Source: Siphonodentalium dalli
Taxonomy: Eukaryota; Mollusca; Scaphopoda; Gadilida; Siphonodentaliidae
DNA length: 64,000 nucleotides
Reading direction: 5' to 3'
Assembly (NCBI GenBank): GCA_032622095.1
Contig: CP136068.1
Span: 115,619,509-115,683,508, forward strand
Positions 10,934-22,430 of the stretch are shown here, piece after piece. Under the pieces are notes generated by a model, which saw nothing but the letters and a program-made list of their open reading frames with translations, searched no databases and was not told the origin of the DNA. The translations under genes were made by a program, and so were the position numbers. Numbering within the stretch: the stretch's first letter is position 1; each line of letters begins with the position of its first letter.

Positions 10934-11573
10934 TCAGCCTACAGGGTCCCTCATCTCCTGGACCATTTTTACACTACTAATACGGTTCTTGGTATTGATA
11001 ATCCAGAGAAACATCTATTGTGAGCTACACTACCCATTTGTTCATTGGTTCTAATCAGTGCAAAAACAGTTTAAGTGCTATCCTTCCAAGAACACAAAAT
11101 AAAAAATCAGAACAAACAACATAAACAACAACATAACTACTTGCTGTATATTTAAGGCTCTAGTTGTTCAATGCGTCCAATATTCGGCGATTAAGCTCCC
11201 TTTTGTGTTTCAAATTGGCCGCATTCAGGCGGCAATCAGATTGCGTGAAATGAGTCTGTTACTATAAATAAAAACAGAATAGTAGGCGAGTAGGAATCCT
11301 ACTGGGGTACTATCGTATAATAGTATAGCAGTGTGCAGCAATCAAAACGCGAGAAAGAGATTTAATATATAAAGCTAAATAAGCTATATAAGTTATATGT
11401 AATGTATATGTCCGTTTACAAGGAATCTCACATTTTTATCCGGCATATTGAAATTATGCAGAAATGATAGGGGCGTATCTCCGGGTAATGCTTCAAGTTT
11501 TGTGGGATGGATGCTATTTAATCGAACTGCACATTAAGACCCTATCCTTAAGTTAGAAATTCATAATTTCCAG
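10934..11573. other. Intergenic or upstream intron, nothing recognised
   Basis: AT-rich sequence ending in a splice acceptor (ATAATTTCCAG at 11563-11573). No exon with a signal peptide for the lectin gene could be identified here. Confidence 0.4.
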
Positions 11574-11922
11574 CAACGCAGACCACGGTCGACATCGAAG
11601 ACACAGACAACGATGACAACATCGACCCCATCAGCATCAGAAACAACAGCGAAAAAAAGCACCACCTCGACAACAACCACAACAACAACGACAACGAAAA
11701 CAACCACGACAACAACGACAACGGAAACAACTACAATAACAACCACACCAATGACAACCACCACCGCGTCAACTACCACGACAACAACAACAACGGCAAC
11801 ATCAACAACAACGACACCCACCACGGCGGCAACAGCAACAGCCACGACAACAGCAACCACCACGGAGACAACCAGCACCAGCACCACGACAACAACGACA
11901 TTAACACCAAGGACGACTGAAG
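11574..11922 (+). CDS. Thr-rich (mucin-like) stalk exon of a C-type lectin gene
   Basis: This exon encodes about 116 residues made overwhelmingly of Thr with scattered Ser, Ala and Pro, from repeated ACN codons. Such stretches act as heavily O-glycosylated extracellular linkers in secreted or membrane lectins. A consensus acceptor (TTTCCAG) precedes it, and an AAG/GTACCT donor ends it in phase 1, which matches the phase-1 start of the lectin-domain exon at 13699. The frame chosen is the one that stays open through the donor; the Asn/His/Asp-rich alternative hits a stop at 11918-11920. No signal-peptide exon was found upstream, so the gene is incomplete at its 5' end. The poly-Val frame on the other strand is a shadow. 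A length-variable, non-coding (ACN)n tract is the alternative. Confidence 0.6.
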
Positions 11923-11944
11923 GTACCTTAGCAACTAGATACTA

Positions 11945-12289
11945 GTGACGTCACCGAGATTAAGAATTAGCCAAATATGCCTTCTCTATTTCTTGGGACT
12001 ATCGCTGGCCCAGTCGACCATGTACATAGCACACCGAGCTGTCATAGACGATGAAAAAACTGGTTGTATTTCCGACAAGCCCTGGTCTGTGATTCATGGA
12101 TTTGGAGATCAACAGGATTGGTGTATTGTGACATGTTTTCCGGTTTCCGGTTTCATATTACCCGCAAAACCAATTATGCGCTATATAGATGGGACATGTT
12201 GTTCATGGAGGGAATACATGCGTTACGTTGTTTATGCCCCGGACTATTCAAGACATGATCTCCACCCAGTGCATAGAGCACCAATCTAA
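11945..12289 (+). CDS. Unrecognised Cys-containing frame between lectin exons
   Basis: An open frame of 114 codons with seven cysteines after the leader-like start, including C-ISDKPW, DWC-x3-C and an adjacent CC pair followed by SW. The first residues (ICLLYFLGLSLAQS) look like a secretion signal, but the frame opens with GTG, not ATG. The only plausible acceptor (CCCAG at 12009-12013) is out of phase with the neighbouring lectin exons. It could be a separate or alternative exon, a decayed domain, or chance. I do not recognise the fold. Confidence 0.25.
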   Translation: MTSPRLRISQICLLYFLGLSLAQSTMYIAHRAVIDDEKTGCISDKPWSVIHGFGDQQDWCIVTCFPVSGFILPAKPIMRYIDGTCCSWREYMRYVVYAPDYSRHDLHPVHRAPI

Positions 12290-12519
12290 GCATCCGATGT
12301 TCCTGCGACTCTTATTTTAGGCAGCACTACACGATTTAGAGGGTTGTGTGATGTATGAAAATCGAAACATAAGTATCAGAGGGGCATAACTGCCACTGTA
12401 ACCCTTGTCAAATGTGTTAAAAGTTCCCAAAAAGTGGAAAATTTGGATATGTAACATGATTTTCGTATCCAGTGGATTTTTCTCCCCTTAAAATATGTCA
12501 TCAGCGCTCTAACATAGCT

Positions 12520-13010
12520 CTATCGGGTAGAGATCCCGTATGGGCGCGGGGTAGAATATGACTACAGCCCACTGCGAGTGTAAGAATCCCACAATGTGGC
12601 ACCCTATTTGCTGTGGGGTATATCCCGTAATGTGTGGTGTATGAGTTATGGAGGTAATATAGGGCTGTTGTATCAAGCGAGGCATCGGCCTGTGGGTACG
12701 GCTTAGCCCATCTTTGGTTCTGCATCTCTTCAAGACGGCTAGCCACGCCTCTCCACCGCGTTTCAGATTACATTTCGGACATCTGTTTTATTTTGTTCCT
12801 GGTGTCTAGTTGTGTTTTCAATTTGTTATGTACAATGTATGTTGTTTTTTTTTCGAGTCATGTCTCTTTGCATTTCGTCTTTATGATGACTTATGTTTAA
12901 ATATTGTAGTGTCTCACTGTGGGGATGTACCGGACGACTGCTATATTGAACGGGTCAACCATAATTAGAAGGGCAATCCGATGCGGCTGGTGGGCTAGTT
13001 GTCGGTTATA
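12520..13010 (+). repeat. Dispersed repeat S, copy 1
   Basis: Colinear with 44905-45665. Shared blocks include a TAAGAATCCC-AATGTGGCACCCT string, a GGGCGAGGCATCG-like string, ATGCCTCTCC followed by a GTTTCAGATT block, and a TCTCACTGTGGGGA-GTACCGG block near the end, finishing in GGCTGNTGGNCTAGTTGT. The second copy carries a 51-bp minisatellite between the last two blocks. No protein is encoded; a SINE or MITE is possible, but polymerase III boxes were not found. Confidence 0.65.
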
Positions 13011-13698
13011 TGCTTTTCGTATGGAAACTCATAACAAGCAAAACCATATGAATGATAACTCGCTAATAATGAAGTTTCAAACGTTGTTCCAAAAACATTC
13101 CATTATAGTTGAGCCAGTTACTACAACACATGTTGATGTTTGCTGAGAAACGATTAACTATAATAGGCACAACACATATCTATGGATTAAAACTGTCGGT
13201 GGGTGAAAGATGACATTCCGTCGCACCCACCCAATCGTTAGCTTGGCGCATTAATAAATAAATTGTTGCGAAGTGTGTATTGTAATCTTATTCGTCGAAC
13301 GTTATAGGAACAAACTAACGATTTATGTGTTTGCCATCAATGATTATTAATCAATAACATTAATAAGGAGGTAGACATAGACCGGTGCGTATAGCGGATA
13401 AGTGTATTGTGTACACCGTAGTATCCTTTAAACAGACAATGTGGCAATAGCGGTTTCCATAATTCACAGCGAAAATAGACACAGGTCCATCAAATGCGCA
13501 CACCCTACCGCACGTACGCGCATCATTCTGGAAAGACCTACATACTTATGCATGTAGTTAAGAATGGTATTAAAGCCCATACCCCATACGTACATTTAAC
13601 CCAATTAAGATCTATATAATTTATTAATGTATGATGTCAATTACGTGTTTGTGCAGACTGCTGATTGCTATACCTTATACCTTATATTCTCTTTTCAG

Positions 13699-13911
13699 CT
13701 TGCAACATCGTTCCAGGCTTTGCCGAGTTCACATTTGGGGGAAAAGTAATTTGCATCAATTTGTTTCGAGGAGCGTCAGGCTTACTCAGTCGCAGCGATG
13801 CCGTAGATTTTTGTGCAACAAGGGGTGGCCATCTGATGAAGGTGGAATCGGGAATAATGCGTGATGATCTACAAACCTGGCTGGCGCTGCTGACTAGACC
13901 TCATAGCGACG
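13699..13911 (+). CDS. C-type lectin-like domain, first half (exon)
   Basis: The 71-codon exon encodes the N-terminal half of a C-type lectin-like domain. It begins A-C-N and continues to a VIC segment, then SRSDAVDFCATRGGHL followed by KVES and TWLALL. The S-x-x-DA-x-x-FC-x3-GGHL pattern and the later Trp-Leu are the hallmark of helix alpha-1 to strand beta-2 in this fold. Extra N-terminal cysteines suggest the long form of the domain. It has a TTTTCAG acceptor, a GTTAGT donor and phase 1 at both ends, so it joins 11574-11922 upstream and 16771-16988 downstream without a frame break. Such proteins are usually secreted and bind glycans or act in innate recognition. Confidence 0.8.
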
Positions 13912-15989
13912 GTTAGTTTTCATCTTCTATGTTATTATCCTGATTATAAACAAGGGTTGAAACACAATTTTATTTCCAAACACTTACTATATATCGTTCA
14001 CCAAGGTAAACTGTTCAGATTGCGGTAAGGAGCATAGTGCAATATGTCGGTACAAACCTTGCAGCGATAACGAATCTGGTTCAATTCCTACAAGCACAAC
14101 TACTCTAAATATCAGCTAACGTACGTTTATTAAAGGGACACAAGGTTATCACAGTGGGTAATGTGCAAACATATAAAAAACAAAACCGTTGCAGTGATTG
14201 GTCAACGCATAGTAAGTTCGAATATTGTCCACTAAATGTGATTTTCAGAATATTTTCCAAAGCTATGACCTTCCCAATTGTTACCGTCAAGTTTTGATTT
14301 ACAGTCGATATATAATTGGAATTTGATAAGTACTTCCATTCTCACACTAATATTTACATAACAATGGTTTCTATACGCGAAACTCGTTATCGAAATTTAT
14401 GCTATTTTGCATGAATCCACTTCGAATGCTGTTTCTTTAACATTAATAATTAGACCGCGGAAATATGAGGGAATAAACTGGATGGACATTCATGAGAATT
14501 GCTTATTATGGCGATCGAGATAGCCATGATGTAACATTCACAATTTAAATCCATTCCGGTCATTAAATGGGCAGCCATATAGGATATTGTACGTCATTGT
14601 GTGGCCCTGGGTGACTTCCCATTAGGTATATATATTTTTTACGTATCATCTCCAGTTTTCTGTTAATACAATTAAGTCAAATTATTGCGTTTTTGACTAA
14701 TTCAAGAATATCTGAAAATTGAGGTAGAAGAAACATGGTCAGATTTAGACTACACCTCTGGGATTCATATATAGAATATGTAGCTAGTGCGCGAGGGGGT
14801 TCCGGGCATACATGTACATTGGGAGAGGCTCTGTCGAGTCTAATAAATGCCATATCCCACAAGCAGAAACAACCAGTTTAAGCAACTGCATCAGCTACAT
14901 AATTTTGTATGTTTGTCCAACGCGTGCATAACTGTCTTTTTGGGGGAAATATGTCATTTTCCTCAGTTTTTCATTCGTCATTTTTCGATGATGCCCAAGG
15001 TTACGTTTGAGAGATTAAAGACACTAATTAGTATTTCTATAGTGGCAAACGGAGATAAGATTAGTGCGAAATAGTTGATTTTTATTTTCATTATAATAAG
15101 CCTTATTCTAATTGTTAATTATGTTGTATCAATTACCGTGAATAATGGATGAAAAATCACAATTATCCAAAAATCACAATGATTTCTCTTAGGCCGGTTG
15201 ATATTCCTAGTTACCACACAATTTGTATACACATATATAAACACGTCACACATCTAATGAATTAATTAGACATACTTCGTGTGGGCACTAGAGACGGTCA
15301 ACTGTCAATATAACATGTATATTGGACATTAGTTCATGACAGGGAGCGATGTCCCCTTGATACTTCCATCTGCACCCCCGAGCCTAGGACAAACTCCCAA
15401 GTTTGCGTCTGACAAGTCACTCTATTTGCACCCGACCCCTTGGATTGACATTTCACAACTGGTATGTGGTTTGGTTCTTTGAATTTATGTTCAGCTTTTA
15501 ACATGTCACCGGGATTGGCCCGGTATGAGACACTTCATTTGAATCTGAAGACTGCAACAACCTGGCATCCAGGGCAATTCAGATTTCGTTTATTGCTTAG
15601 CGGTTTTAACTGGCAATCGGACCGTGACAACGAGCCACCGACCAAGGTTCGGCCCGGTGTGCAAAAGTACAGGTCTAAATCCAGGCTAATATGGGATACG
15701 ATTTGTGTTTTTAAATATATTAGTGTGTTTATTACCAACGGGGAGAGACCAGGACCCTGCCGCACGATCAGAGAAATCTGATCCTGAAAATTGTATAATC
15801 CTGGTTTCTTTACTGACGTCAAGCTTTCCAAGTGTTGGACATATCCAAACTGAAATCCCCATCGTTTGGAAAATATCCATATTTCAGTCTAATTTTGAGA
15901 CAAAATCCAGGACAATAATTACGTGACTGTTGGTCTAAAAATAAATCATCCCCTAATTAATTTTTGTAAAATCATACTTCGAGAACAAT
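13912..15989 (+). other. Lectin intron, first part
   Basis: Intron between the two lectin-domain exons, about 2.9 kb in all. It is AT-rich. It contains a weak echo of the start of the first lectin exon near 15494 and, further on, dispersed repeat T (15990-16450). No other structure is seen. Confidence 0.6.
15494..15580 (+). pseudogene. Possible relic of a duplicated lectin exon start
   Basis: After a TTCAG the sequence reads in frame as AFNMSPGLARY, resembling ACNIVPGFAEF at the start of the 13699 exon, also after TTCAG. The similarity fades within about 40 bp and the C-type lectin motifs do not follow. It may be a decayed duplicate exon or chance. Confidence 0.2.
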
Positions 15990-16450
15990 GTCAATATACC
16001 TTTTTCCATTATTTGGCTGCCATTTTGGCGGCCATTTTGAGGTAAAGTGACAATTTTTATCCATTGAGTTGGAATATTCATAAGTAGTGGTATGACGGAC
16101 TATCATTGCAGAGTTTTGCTCATTTCTTGTTGAAATATGACTATAATCCAAATGGTGATTTTTGATGAAATTTATAGCACGTTCTGTAAAATCAAATGTT
16201 TGAGGATTGGACGGGGCTGGAACCGACAGAATGGCATATTTCATTGCTCCAATGGTCAGTTAACATGAAAAACACAAAATAAAGTTTTCAACCAGATCCA
16301 AACAGCAGAAATTAATTTAGAAGATATTAGTGAAAAATAGTTATATCTTGGTGTCAAATTTCCAATTAATTTTGCGTCAAGTATGAGCTTTCCAACTTTA
16401 GAAAATTCTGACCAAATTTGCAGGTGAGACACCATACCACTCACCCTACC
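15990..16450 (+). repeat. Dispersed repeat T, copy in lectin intron
   Basis: Colinear with part of 32515-32900 and, inverted, with 29500-29830. Shared blocks are GGCCATTTTGA, CCATTGAGTTG-AATATTCATA, ATATGACTA-AATCC, TTTCTGTAAAATC-like, ATGGCATATTTCATTGCTCCAATG and GAAGATATTAGTGAAAAA. No coding content is recognised. Confidence 0.75.
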
Positions 16451-16770
16451 GAACGCCACGTTTTTAATAAGTATTCGTGCTTACTCATTAAGCTCCGTCA
16501 GATCGCCGTTGTAAAAAAATACCGATCGTCAAACACCTTCGCACAATTACCGCTGTTACACCAAGACATCCAAAATAGCCACATGTAAGTTACAGTACTA
16601 TTACAGAGCGTTGACGTGGGTTGTGATGCCAGGTCTAACACAATCAGTATTCTATTACAAATCATAAACTCTACAAATAGTACATTCACTCACATAGCTA
16701 TTTTATTTCGCTCAAACTGCACTTGTTGACATTTGTTTTTATTTTCAAAGTTCGATGTATATTTTCTCAG

Positions 16771-16988
16771 ATATCTACATCGACGGAGAAAAGATTTATC
16801 AAAACCAGACCGTATACAGCTGGGACGGTTCTGTACTGCCATGGCTCGAGTGGGGTCAAGATCAACCCCAGGATCCTCTAACGGATGATATCATGGTGTT
16901 GAGAAAAGATGCGGCATCGCCGAGTGTCTACAGGTCGCACGACGGTCCTGGAGCCACAGTGCAAGCAACAATTTGCCAGCGATGGTAG
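16771..16988 (+). CDS. C-type lectin-like domain, second half and stop (exon)
   Basis: This terminal exon supplies the C-terminal half of the lectin domain. It reads DG-x-K, a YSWDGS block, LPWLEWGQDQPQD and a final ATICQRW before TAG. The W-DGS-x3-W-x2-W segment and the closing I-C-Q are standard landmarks. The usual EPN or QPD sugar-specificity motif is replaced by DQPQD, and the cysteine pair expected after it (around DDIMVL and before the end) is missing, so calcium-dependent sugar binding is doubtful. The TTTTCTCAG acceptor is followed by a phase-1 start, which matches the donor at 13911. An NQT sequon is present. Confidence 0.78.
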
Positions 16989-17030
16989 GTTGTCGATGAT
17001 GAAACCTTCATACACCTACATGGTCATTTA

Positions 17031-17556
17031 ACAGGTCATGCACATGCTGAATTCAACAATCTTTATATTTAATTACAATAGTTGAATGTAGATATTGCCG
17101 TTTTGTGAATTCGATAAAAGAGGTAAAATACAAAATCATATTTCACAACAATGATCAGTGATACCCACCAATTCGTTGCCATGTTTGTTTTGTGATGAAG
17201 TAACATGTCTCGAACCTTACGAATGATTAAAGAAGATGGAACATGATCTTCATGTCAATTCAATTAACATTCAATTCGTCAAATATTGTAATGAAGGGGC
17301 GATTGAGCCGCATGTCAATGCCATTTAGATATGCATACTGGTGGCATTATTAAATAAAATAAGAAGTCGCAATATTTTATCTGGAGACTGTCCATTTGCT
17401 GCAATGTTACGAAGACTTCAAATTGACTGTGCAAGGGGATGCGCGATCCTAAAGTTTCCACCAAAAACATAGAAAATGTGGTTTTAATACTGCCTAATTC
17501 AACTATTATAGTGAAATTTAACTATAATAGTTGAACTTAGGATGTGACTTACCTGT
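17031..17556. mobile_element. MITE family M, copy 2
   Basis: Ends are ACAGGTCATGCACATGCTGA and an inverted ACAGGTAAGTCACATCCTAA. The interior from 17260 to 17450 aligns with 3780-3990 of copy 1 (AATTAACATTCAATT, AATGAAGGGGCGATTGAG, GGAGACTGTCCATT, TTGACTGTGCA). As in copy 1, one end carries a duplicated, self-complementary motif, CAACTATTATAG at 17503-17537. It lies just past the lectin stop codon, possibly in its 3' untranslated region. Confidence 0.68.
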
Positions 17557-18682
17557 TGACTCCTCCTATGCGACATTGAGGTAGATTTATCTCCATGCTG
17601 ATAGAATGAACTGATGCTGGTAAATAATTTACTGTTATATTTCTTAGAGGGCGTGTGGGGAGACACACGTAGCTCGTGTGTGGCTACGATGTGATTATAC
17701 TCACACATATTGATACAAAAGAAAGCATGAGGCAGCTTGTGTATTCACCCTTATCAATTGGTCCCGCTAGTCTGCTATGATGCTGGTGGGTACCACTGAA
17801 TTGGTAATTTGCTATGATGATTGCAGGGAAAACTGATGCCGTTTCGATAAAATACCGTTATGTTTTATAAGCGTTTATATAGCATACATATGCTATCAAT
17901 TAAATAAATAGATACATTGCTCAATAGTCATGCATAGCATATACTTTGGCTATCGTACATGTGCATATATATAGACTTCAATGTTTTAAGCATAGTTGTA
18001 TACTATGATATAGTTTAATGCAATCGCTTATACCTACTTTATATGATTAACGGTGTTATATGATATCAAAACTAACACAATTATTTGATCATGTTTCTTA
18101 TCAGAATGCATACTGAACAATGTAACAAACAAATGTACCGAAAAATGATTTGGCTTCACTCTTTAGTGTTGATTAATTCGCTCATAACTGTAATATGTGA
18201 TGTATGTGTGCATGTACTACCACGATATAAATAATAAGAAGTCGGTGGGGGTGCTTCCATGATCGAATTACTTGTAATACAACTGACTCAATTCTTATTT
18301 TTATAAGTATGATATGAGTGCACAAACGAATATGCTATATTGACGCCAATCGAATTCTGGTCTGGAAACTTCGTCGCAATTATGTAATCAATTTTGAATA
18401 ATTTGTATCTGTTAAAACCTGGTTATGTCATTTTAATTGGTCACTCGTATGGTCGTGAACAAATCCGACCAATTCACGGCATGTCGATAATGCACTTCGT
18501 GTAGATCCTTTAGTCACAGCTGATGTTGTCATAGTGTGGCTTGCGAAATGCTTCATAAGCCAATCAGAGAGTATCGGTCCCTGTTCAGTAACGTTACATT
18601 GTAGATGATTTCCAATTCAGTGTTTCCAAACACAATCGGTTCGTTCTATTAACACGGACGATAAATTAGCAGATTCAACAAG
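17557..18682. other. Intergenic, nothing recognised
   Basis: AT-rich stretch between the MITE and the 118-bp array. No frames with family resemblance were seen. Confidence 0.4.
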
Positions 18683-19871
18683 GTGACCTCACAATAGCAG
18701 GTGGAAATGACCAAAATGAGTAATGTGTGTTTGTTCAATAAACAAATTTATGACAATTGTTTCATTATGTGCACAACATGGACTTCATTTTACATGTCCG
18801 GGAACCTCACAATAGCAGGTGGAAATGACCAAAATGAGTAATGTGTGTGTGTTCAATAAACAAATTTATGACAATTGTTTCATTATGTGCACAGAATGGA
18901 CTTCATTTTGCATGTCCGGGAACCTCACAATAGCAGGTGGAAATGACCAAAATGAGTAATGTGTGTGTGTTCAATAAACAAATTTATGACAATTGTTTCA
19001 TTATGTGCACAGAATGGACTTCATTTTGCATGTCCGGGAACCTCACAATAGCAGGTGGAAATGACCAAAATGAGTAATGTGTGTGTGTTCAATAAACAAA
19101 TTTATGACAATTGTTTCATTATGTGCACAGAATGGACTTCATTTTACATGTCCGGGAACCTCACAATAGCAGGTGGAAATGACCAAAATGAGTTATGTGT
19201 GTGTGTTCAATAAACACATTTATGACAATTGTTTCATTATGTGCACAGAATGGACTTCATTTTGCATATCCGGGAACCTCACAATAGCAGGTGGAAATGA
19301 CCAAAATGAGTAATGTGTGTGTGTTCAATAAACAAATTTATGACAATTGTTTCATTATGTGCACAGAATGGACTTCATTTTACATGTTCGGGAACCACAC
19401 AATAGCAGGTGGAAATGACCAAAATGAGTAATGTGTGTGTGATCAATAAACACATTTATGACAATTGTTTCATTATGTGCACAGAATGGACTTCATTTTG
19501 CATATCCGGGAACCTCACAATCATGATAGCAGGTGGAAATGACCAAAATGAGTAATGTATGTGTGTTCAATAAACACATTTATGACAATTATTTCATTAT
19601 GTGCACAGCATGGACTTCATTTGACATGTCCGGGAACCTCACAATAGCAGGTGGAAATGACCAAAATGAGTAATGTGTGTCTGTTCAATAAACAAATTTA
19701 TGACAATTGTTTCATTATGTGCACATAATGGACTTCATTTTACATGTCCGGGAACCTCACAATAGCAGGTGGAAATGACCAAAATGAGTAATGTATGTGT
19801 GTTCAATAAACACATTTATGACAATTGTTTCATTATGTGCACAGAATGGACTTCATTTGACATGCCCGGGA
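18683..19871. repeat. 118-bp satellite array, about 10 copies
   Basis: Each unit starts GGAACCTCACAATAGCAGG, continues with ACCAAAATGAGTAATG, a short TG microsatellite, TTCAATAAACAAATTTATG and ends ACTTCATTTTGCATGTCCG. Ten units in one orientation differ by a few bases each. One unit near 19521 has an inserted TCATGA-like hexamer. The first unit begins with a variant GTGACCTCACAAT. High identity points to recent amplification. Each unit contains ATTCAATAAA-type polyadenylation-like strings, with no evidence of function. Confidence 0.95.
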
Positions 19872-20879
19872 ACCAACCTCATAATTTGCTTGAAAATGGC
19901 GACAAGATATCACACCTCGAAATTTCTTGCTTCGATTAATATATTTTTCCATATATATAGACCTATCAGACTACTAAATAAACGAGCTATCATAACAACT
20001 CATCTTGGATACTGCAAAAAACGAATATCAAACAGATTTGGTTCTAGGAAGATTTTCGCGTTTAATTTTTAGAACCAAGAAACACAGTGCCCGCAATTTA
20101 GCACTTTCTGCTGAACAGTCGTATTTATATGGGAACAAAATTCATTACGAGCTAGCAACAACGTGATACATATTTCATTCGTTATCTTGTTGGTCGAGTT
20201 ATTTACATAGACGATGAGCGCGATGAAAGCTCAATTCAATGTGAGACAACTTGCCGTCATTTTCGAGTAATGTATCCCGGCCATGGACTTTGTGTTTGTA
20301 TTCATACATTTGGCTATTCTTCATCTGTGTTTATACTCATGCGGCGATCATTTGGTGAGGGAAGTTAGTTCTTCAGTGTAAACATGTTTATCTTCCTATG
20401 TGATCACGTGATAGCGGAATGGTAATAATAGTTATAGCATAATGTTCGGCATCTTTGTTTATTGACGGCCCTTCATGGATGATTAACGGCCATCGGGCCT
20501 ATTATCGGCCCTCGACGGTACCCAGGGCCACTAATAGGCATTCGGGCTGTTGATAGTTACTATCGTGGCGTTAATAAACCATACTGCCCTCCAAAATCAT
20601 GGTATGCTTATATTATCGAACCAATTCGATTTTAGAACTCATTACGAATTTTCGGGTTGATAAATTTCACTGCGATGAACTCTTGATAAATAATAATTTC
20701 AGTTTAAAGGCATCGTATCGAATCATAAACTGTCTAATCTAACTGCATAGGGCAGGAAATATTTATTTTTACGCGGTTTGTAATTCTGTAGTTCGAGGCA
20801 CAGGAGAATAAAATAAGTCGGAACGGTGATTATAATTATGTTAATTTCTCGCCAGCACCCAGATCTTAGGCTCATAGTG
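19872..20879. other. Intergenic between arrays
   Basis: No gene was recognised. A GC-richer patch at 20463-20560 has several imperfect GGCC-centred repeats (ACGGCC, CGGGCC, CGGCCC). The 93-codon frame starting at 19791 begins inside the satellite and has no motif. Confidence 0.4.
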
Positions 20880-21631
20880 TTACAGATCGACATTTCAGTA
20901 CTACAATGTTACACCGGTAGTCCACTGTTTAATACCACACTGTTACATGGATTGGACCCACATATAACACGATTCATAGGTCCGGCAGTCCATTGTTTAA
21001 TATAACACTGTTACATGGACACACATATAACACGATGCACAGGTCCGACAGTCCATTGTTTAATATAACACTGTTACATGGACACACATATAACACGATG
21101 CACAGGTCCGACAGTCCATTGTTTAATATAACACTGTTACATGGACACACATATAACACGATGCACAGGTCCGACAGTCCATTGTTTAATATAACACTGT
21201 TACATGGACACACATATAACACGATGCACAGGTACGACAGTCCATTGTTTAATATAACACTGATACATGGACACACATATAACACGATGCACAGGTCCGA
21301 CAGTCCATTGTTTAATATAACACTGTTACATGGACAAACATATAACACGATGCACAGGTCCGACAGTCCATTGTTTAATATAACACTGTTACATGGACAC
21401 ACATATAACACGATGCACAGGTCCGACAGTCCATTGTTTAATATAACACTGTTACATGGACACACATATAATACGATGCACATGTCCGACAGTCCATTGT
21501 TTAATATAACACTGTTACATGGACACACATATAACACGATGCATAGGTCCGACAGTCCATTGTTTAATATAACACTGTTACATGGACACACATATAACAC
21601 GATGCACAGGTCCGACAGTCCATTGTTTAAA
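20880..21631. repeat. 63-bp satellite array, about 12 copies
   Basis: The unit is 63 bp and reads GACAGTCCATTGTTTAATA, then ACACTGTTACATGGACACAC, then a TATAACACGATGCAC block. The first one to two units (20880-20983) are diverged and the rest nearly identical. Because 63 is divisible by three and the unit lacks stops in two frames, long frames appear on both strands (20993-21673 plus, 20974-21600 minus). They repeat a 21-residue unit and are not taken as genes. Confidence 0.95.
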
Positions 21632-21796
21632 TTGTGTGTGCATGGTGCTCCTTCGATGCCTCAGTTGGTTTGATACTGTATTTAACAAATTTGATACTGG
21701 AATGCTTGTTTTATGTGGCGTGCACTTTATTAAGACAATGGCGTATTCTTTACCTCTACAAAATCAACAATCGGTGTTTAGTGACATATTATGAGC

Positions 21797-22010
21797 TCCA
21801 ACATAGGAATGCATTTGAATTTTTAGCAATGAACATCTTATGGAAGGTGGACCTGTCATTATATGTGCACCATCATAGGAGTGCATTTGAATTCCACAAT
21901 GGACATATTATGGAAGGCAGATATGTTAGTATATTAGCATCAACATATGAATGCATTTAAATTAATCAATGAAAATATTATGGGATGTATACCTGGTGGA
22001 ATGGGTAAAA
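21797..22010. repeat. Three degenerate ~75-bp tandem units
   Basis: Three units share TAGGAATGCATTTGAATTT-like, AATGAACATCTTATGGAAGG-like and GGACCTG-like motifs, at about 21797, 21868 and 21941. They directly follow the 63-bp array flank. Confidence 0.65.
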
Positions 22011-22430
22011 TAGTAGATGTAAAGGGGTGTGGCTCTATCACAGAATTGGAAAACAATATTTTCCTTCCAAAAAGAGGTGGTGGGTACTCAAATGCCGTAA
22101 ATTTATTTTGTTTCCAGTTAGTGTCCGTTAATTCTTTCATGACACCCCTGGATATGATGGGAGTAAAGAGCGCGACAAAAGAAACCGCTATCTAGTTTCA
22201 GCCATTACCATCAGTTTATTGGTGTTGTGGTAATGATGACAAAGGCTTGTTACGAGCACCTCCGCTTCCTGTACATCCCTTTATCGAGACCCCAAACCGT
22301 AAATTATTCTTGGCGATTCGATCACTAAAAACTGGCAGCGAATAGAGAAAGGGCGTATTGACATAAATCAATTTTATTGATAAATCAATATTATTTGGAT
22401 TTTCGCTCCCAACAGAATTGGGATGGTGAG

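Noticed and set aside
11561-11887. Poly-valine frame on the minus strand
   Set aside because: Antisense shadow of the Thr-rich (ACN)n exon.
14030-14100. Second tRNA-like string (GGTTCAATTCCT)
   Set aside because: No acceptor stem or anticodon arm could be fitted.
18683-19871. CRISPR-like regular spacing
   Set aside because: The whole 118-bp unit is repeated; there are no unique spacers between short repeats, and the context is eukaryotic.
20974-21673. Open frames of 226 and 208 codons on opposite strands
   Set aside because: Both are products of the 63-bp array, whose period is a multiple of three; no domain, start context or splice evidence.
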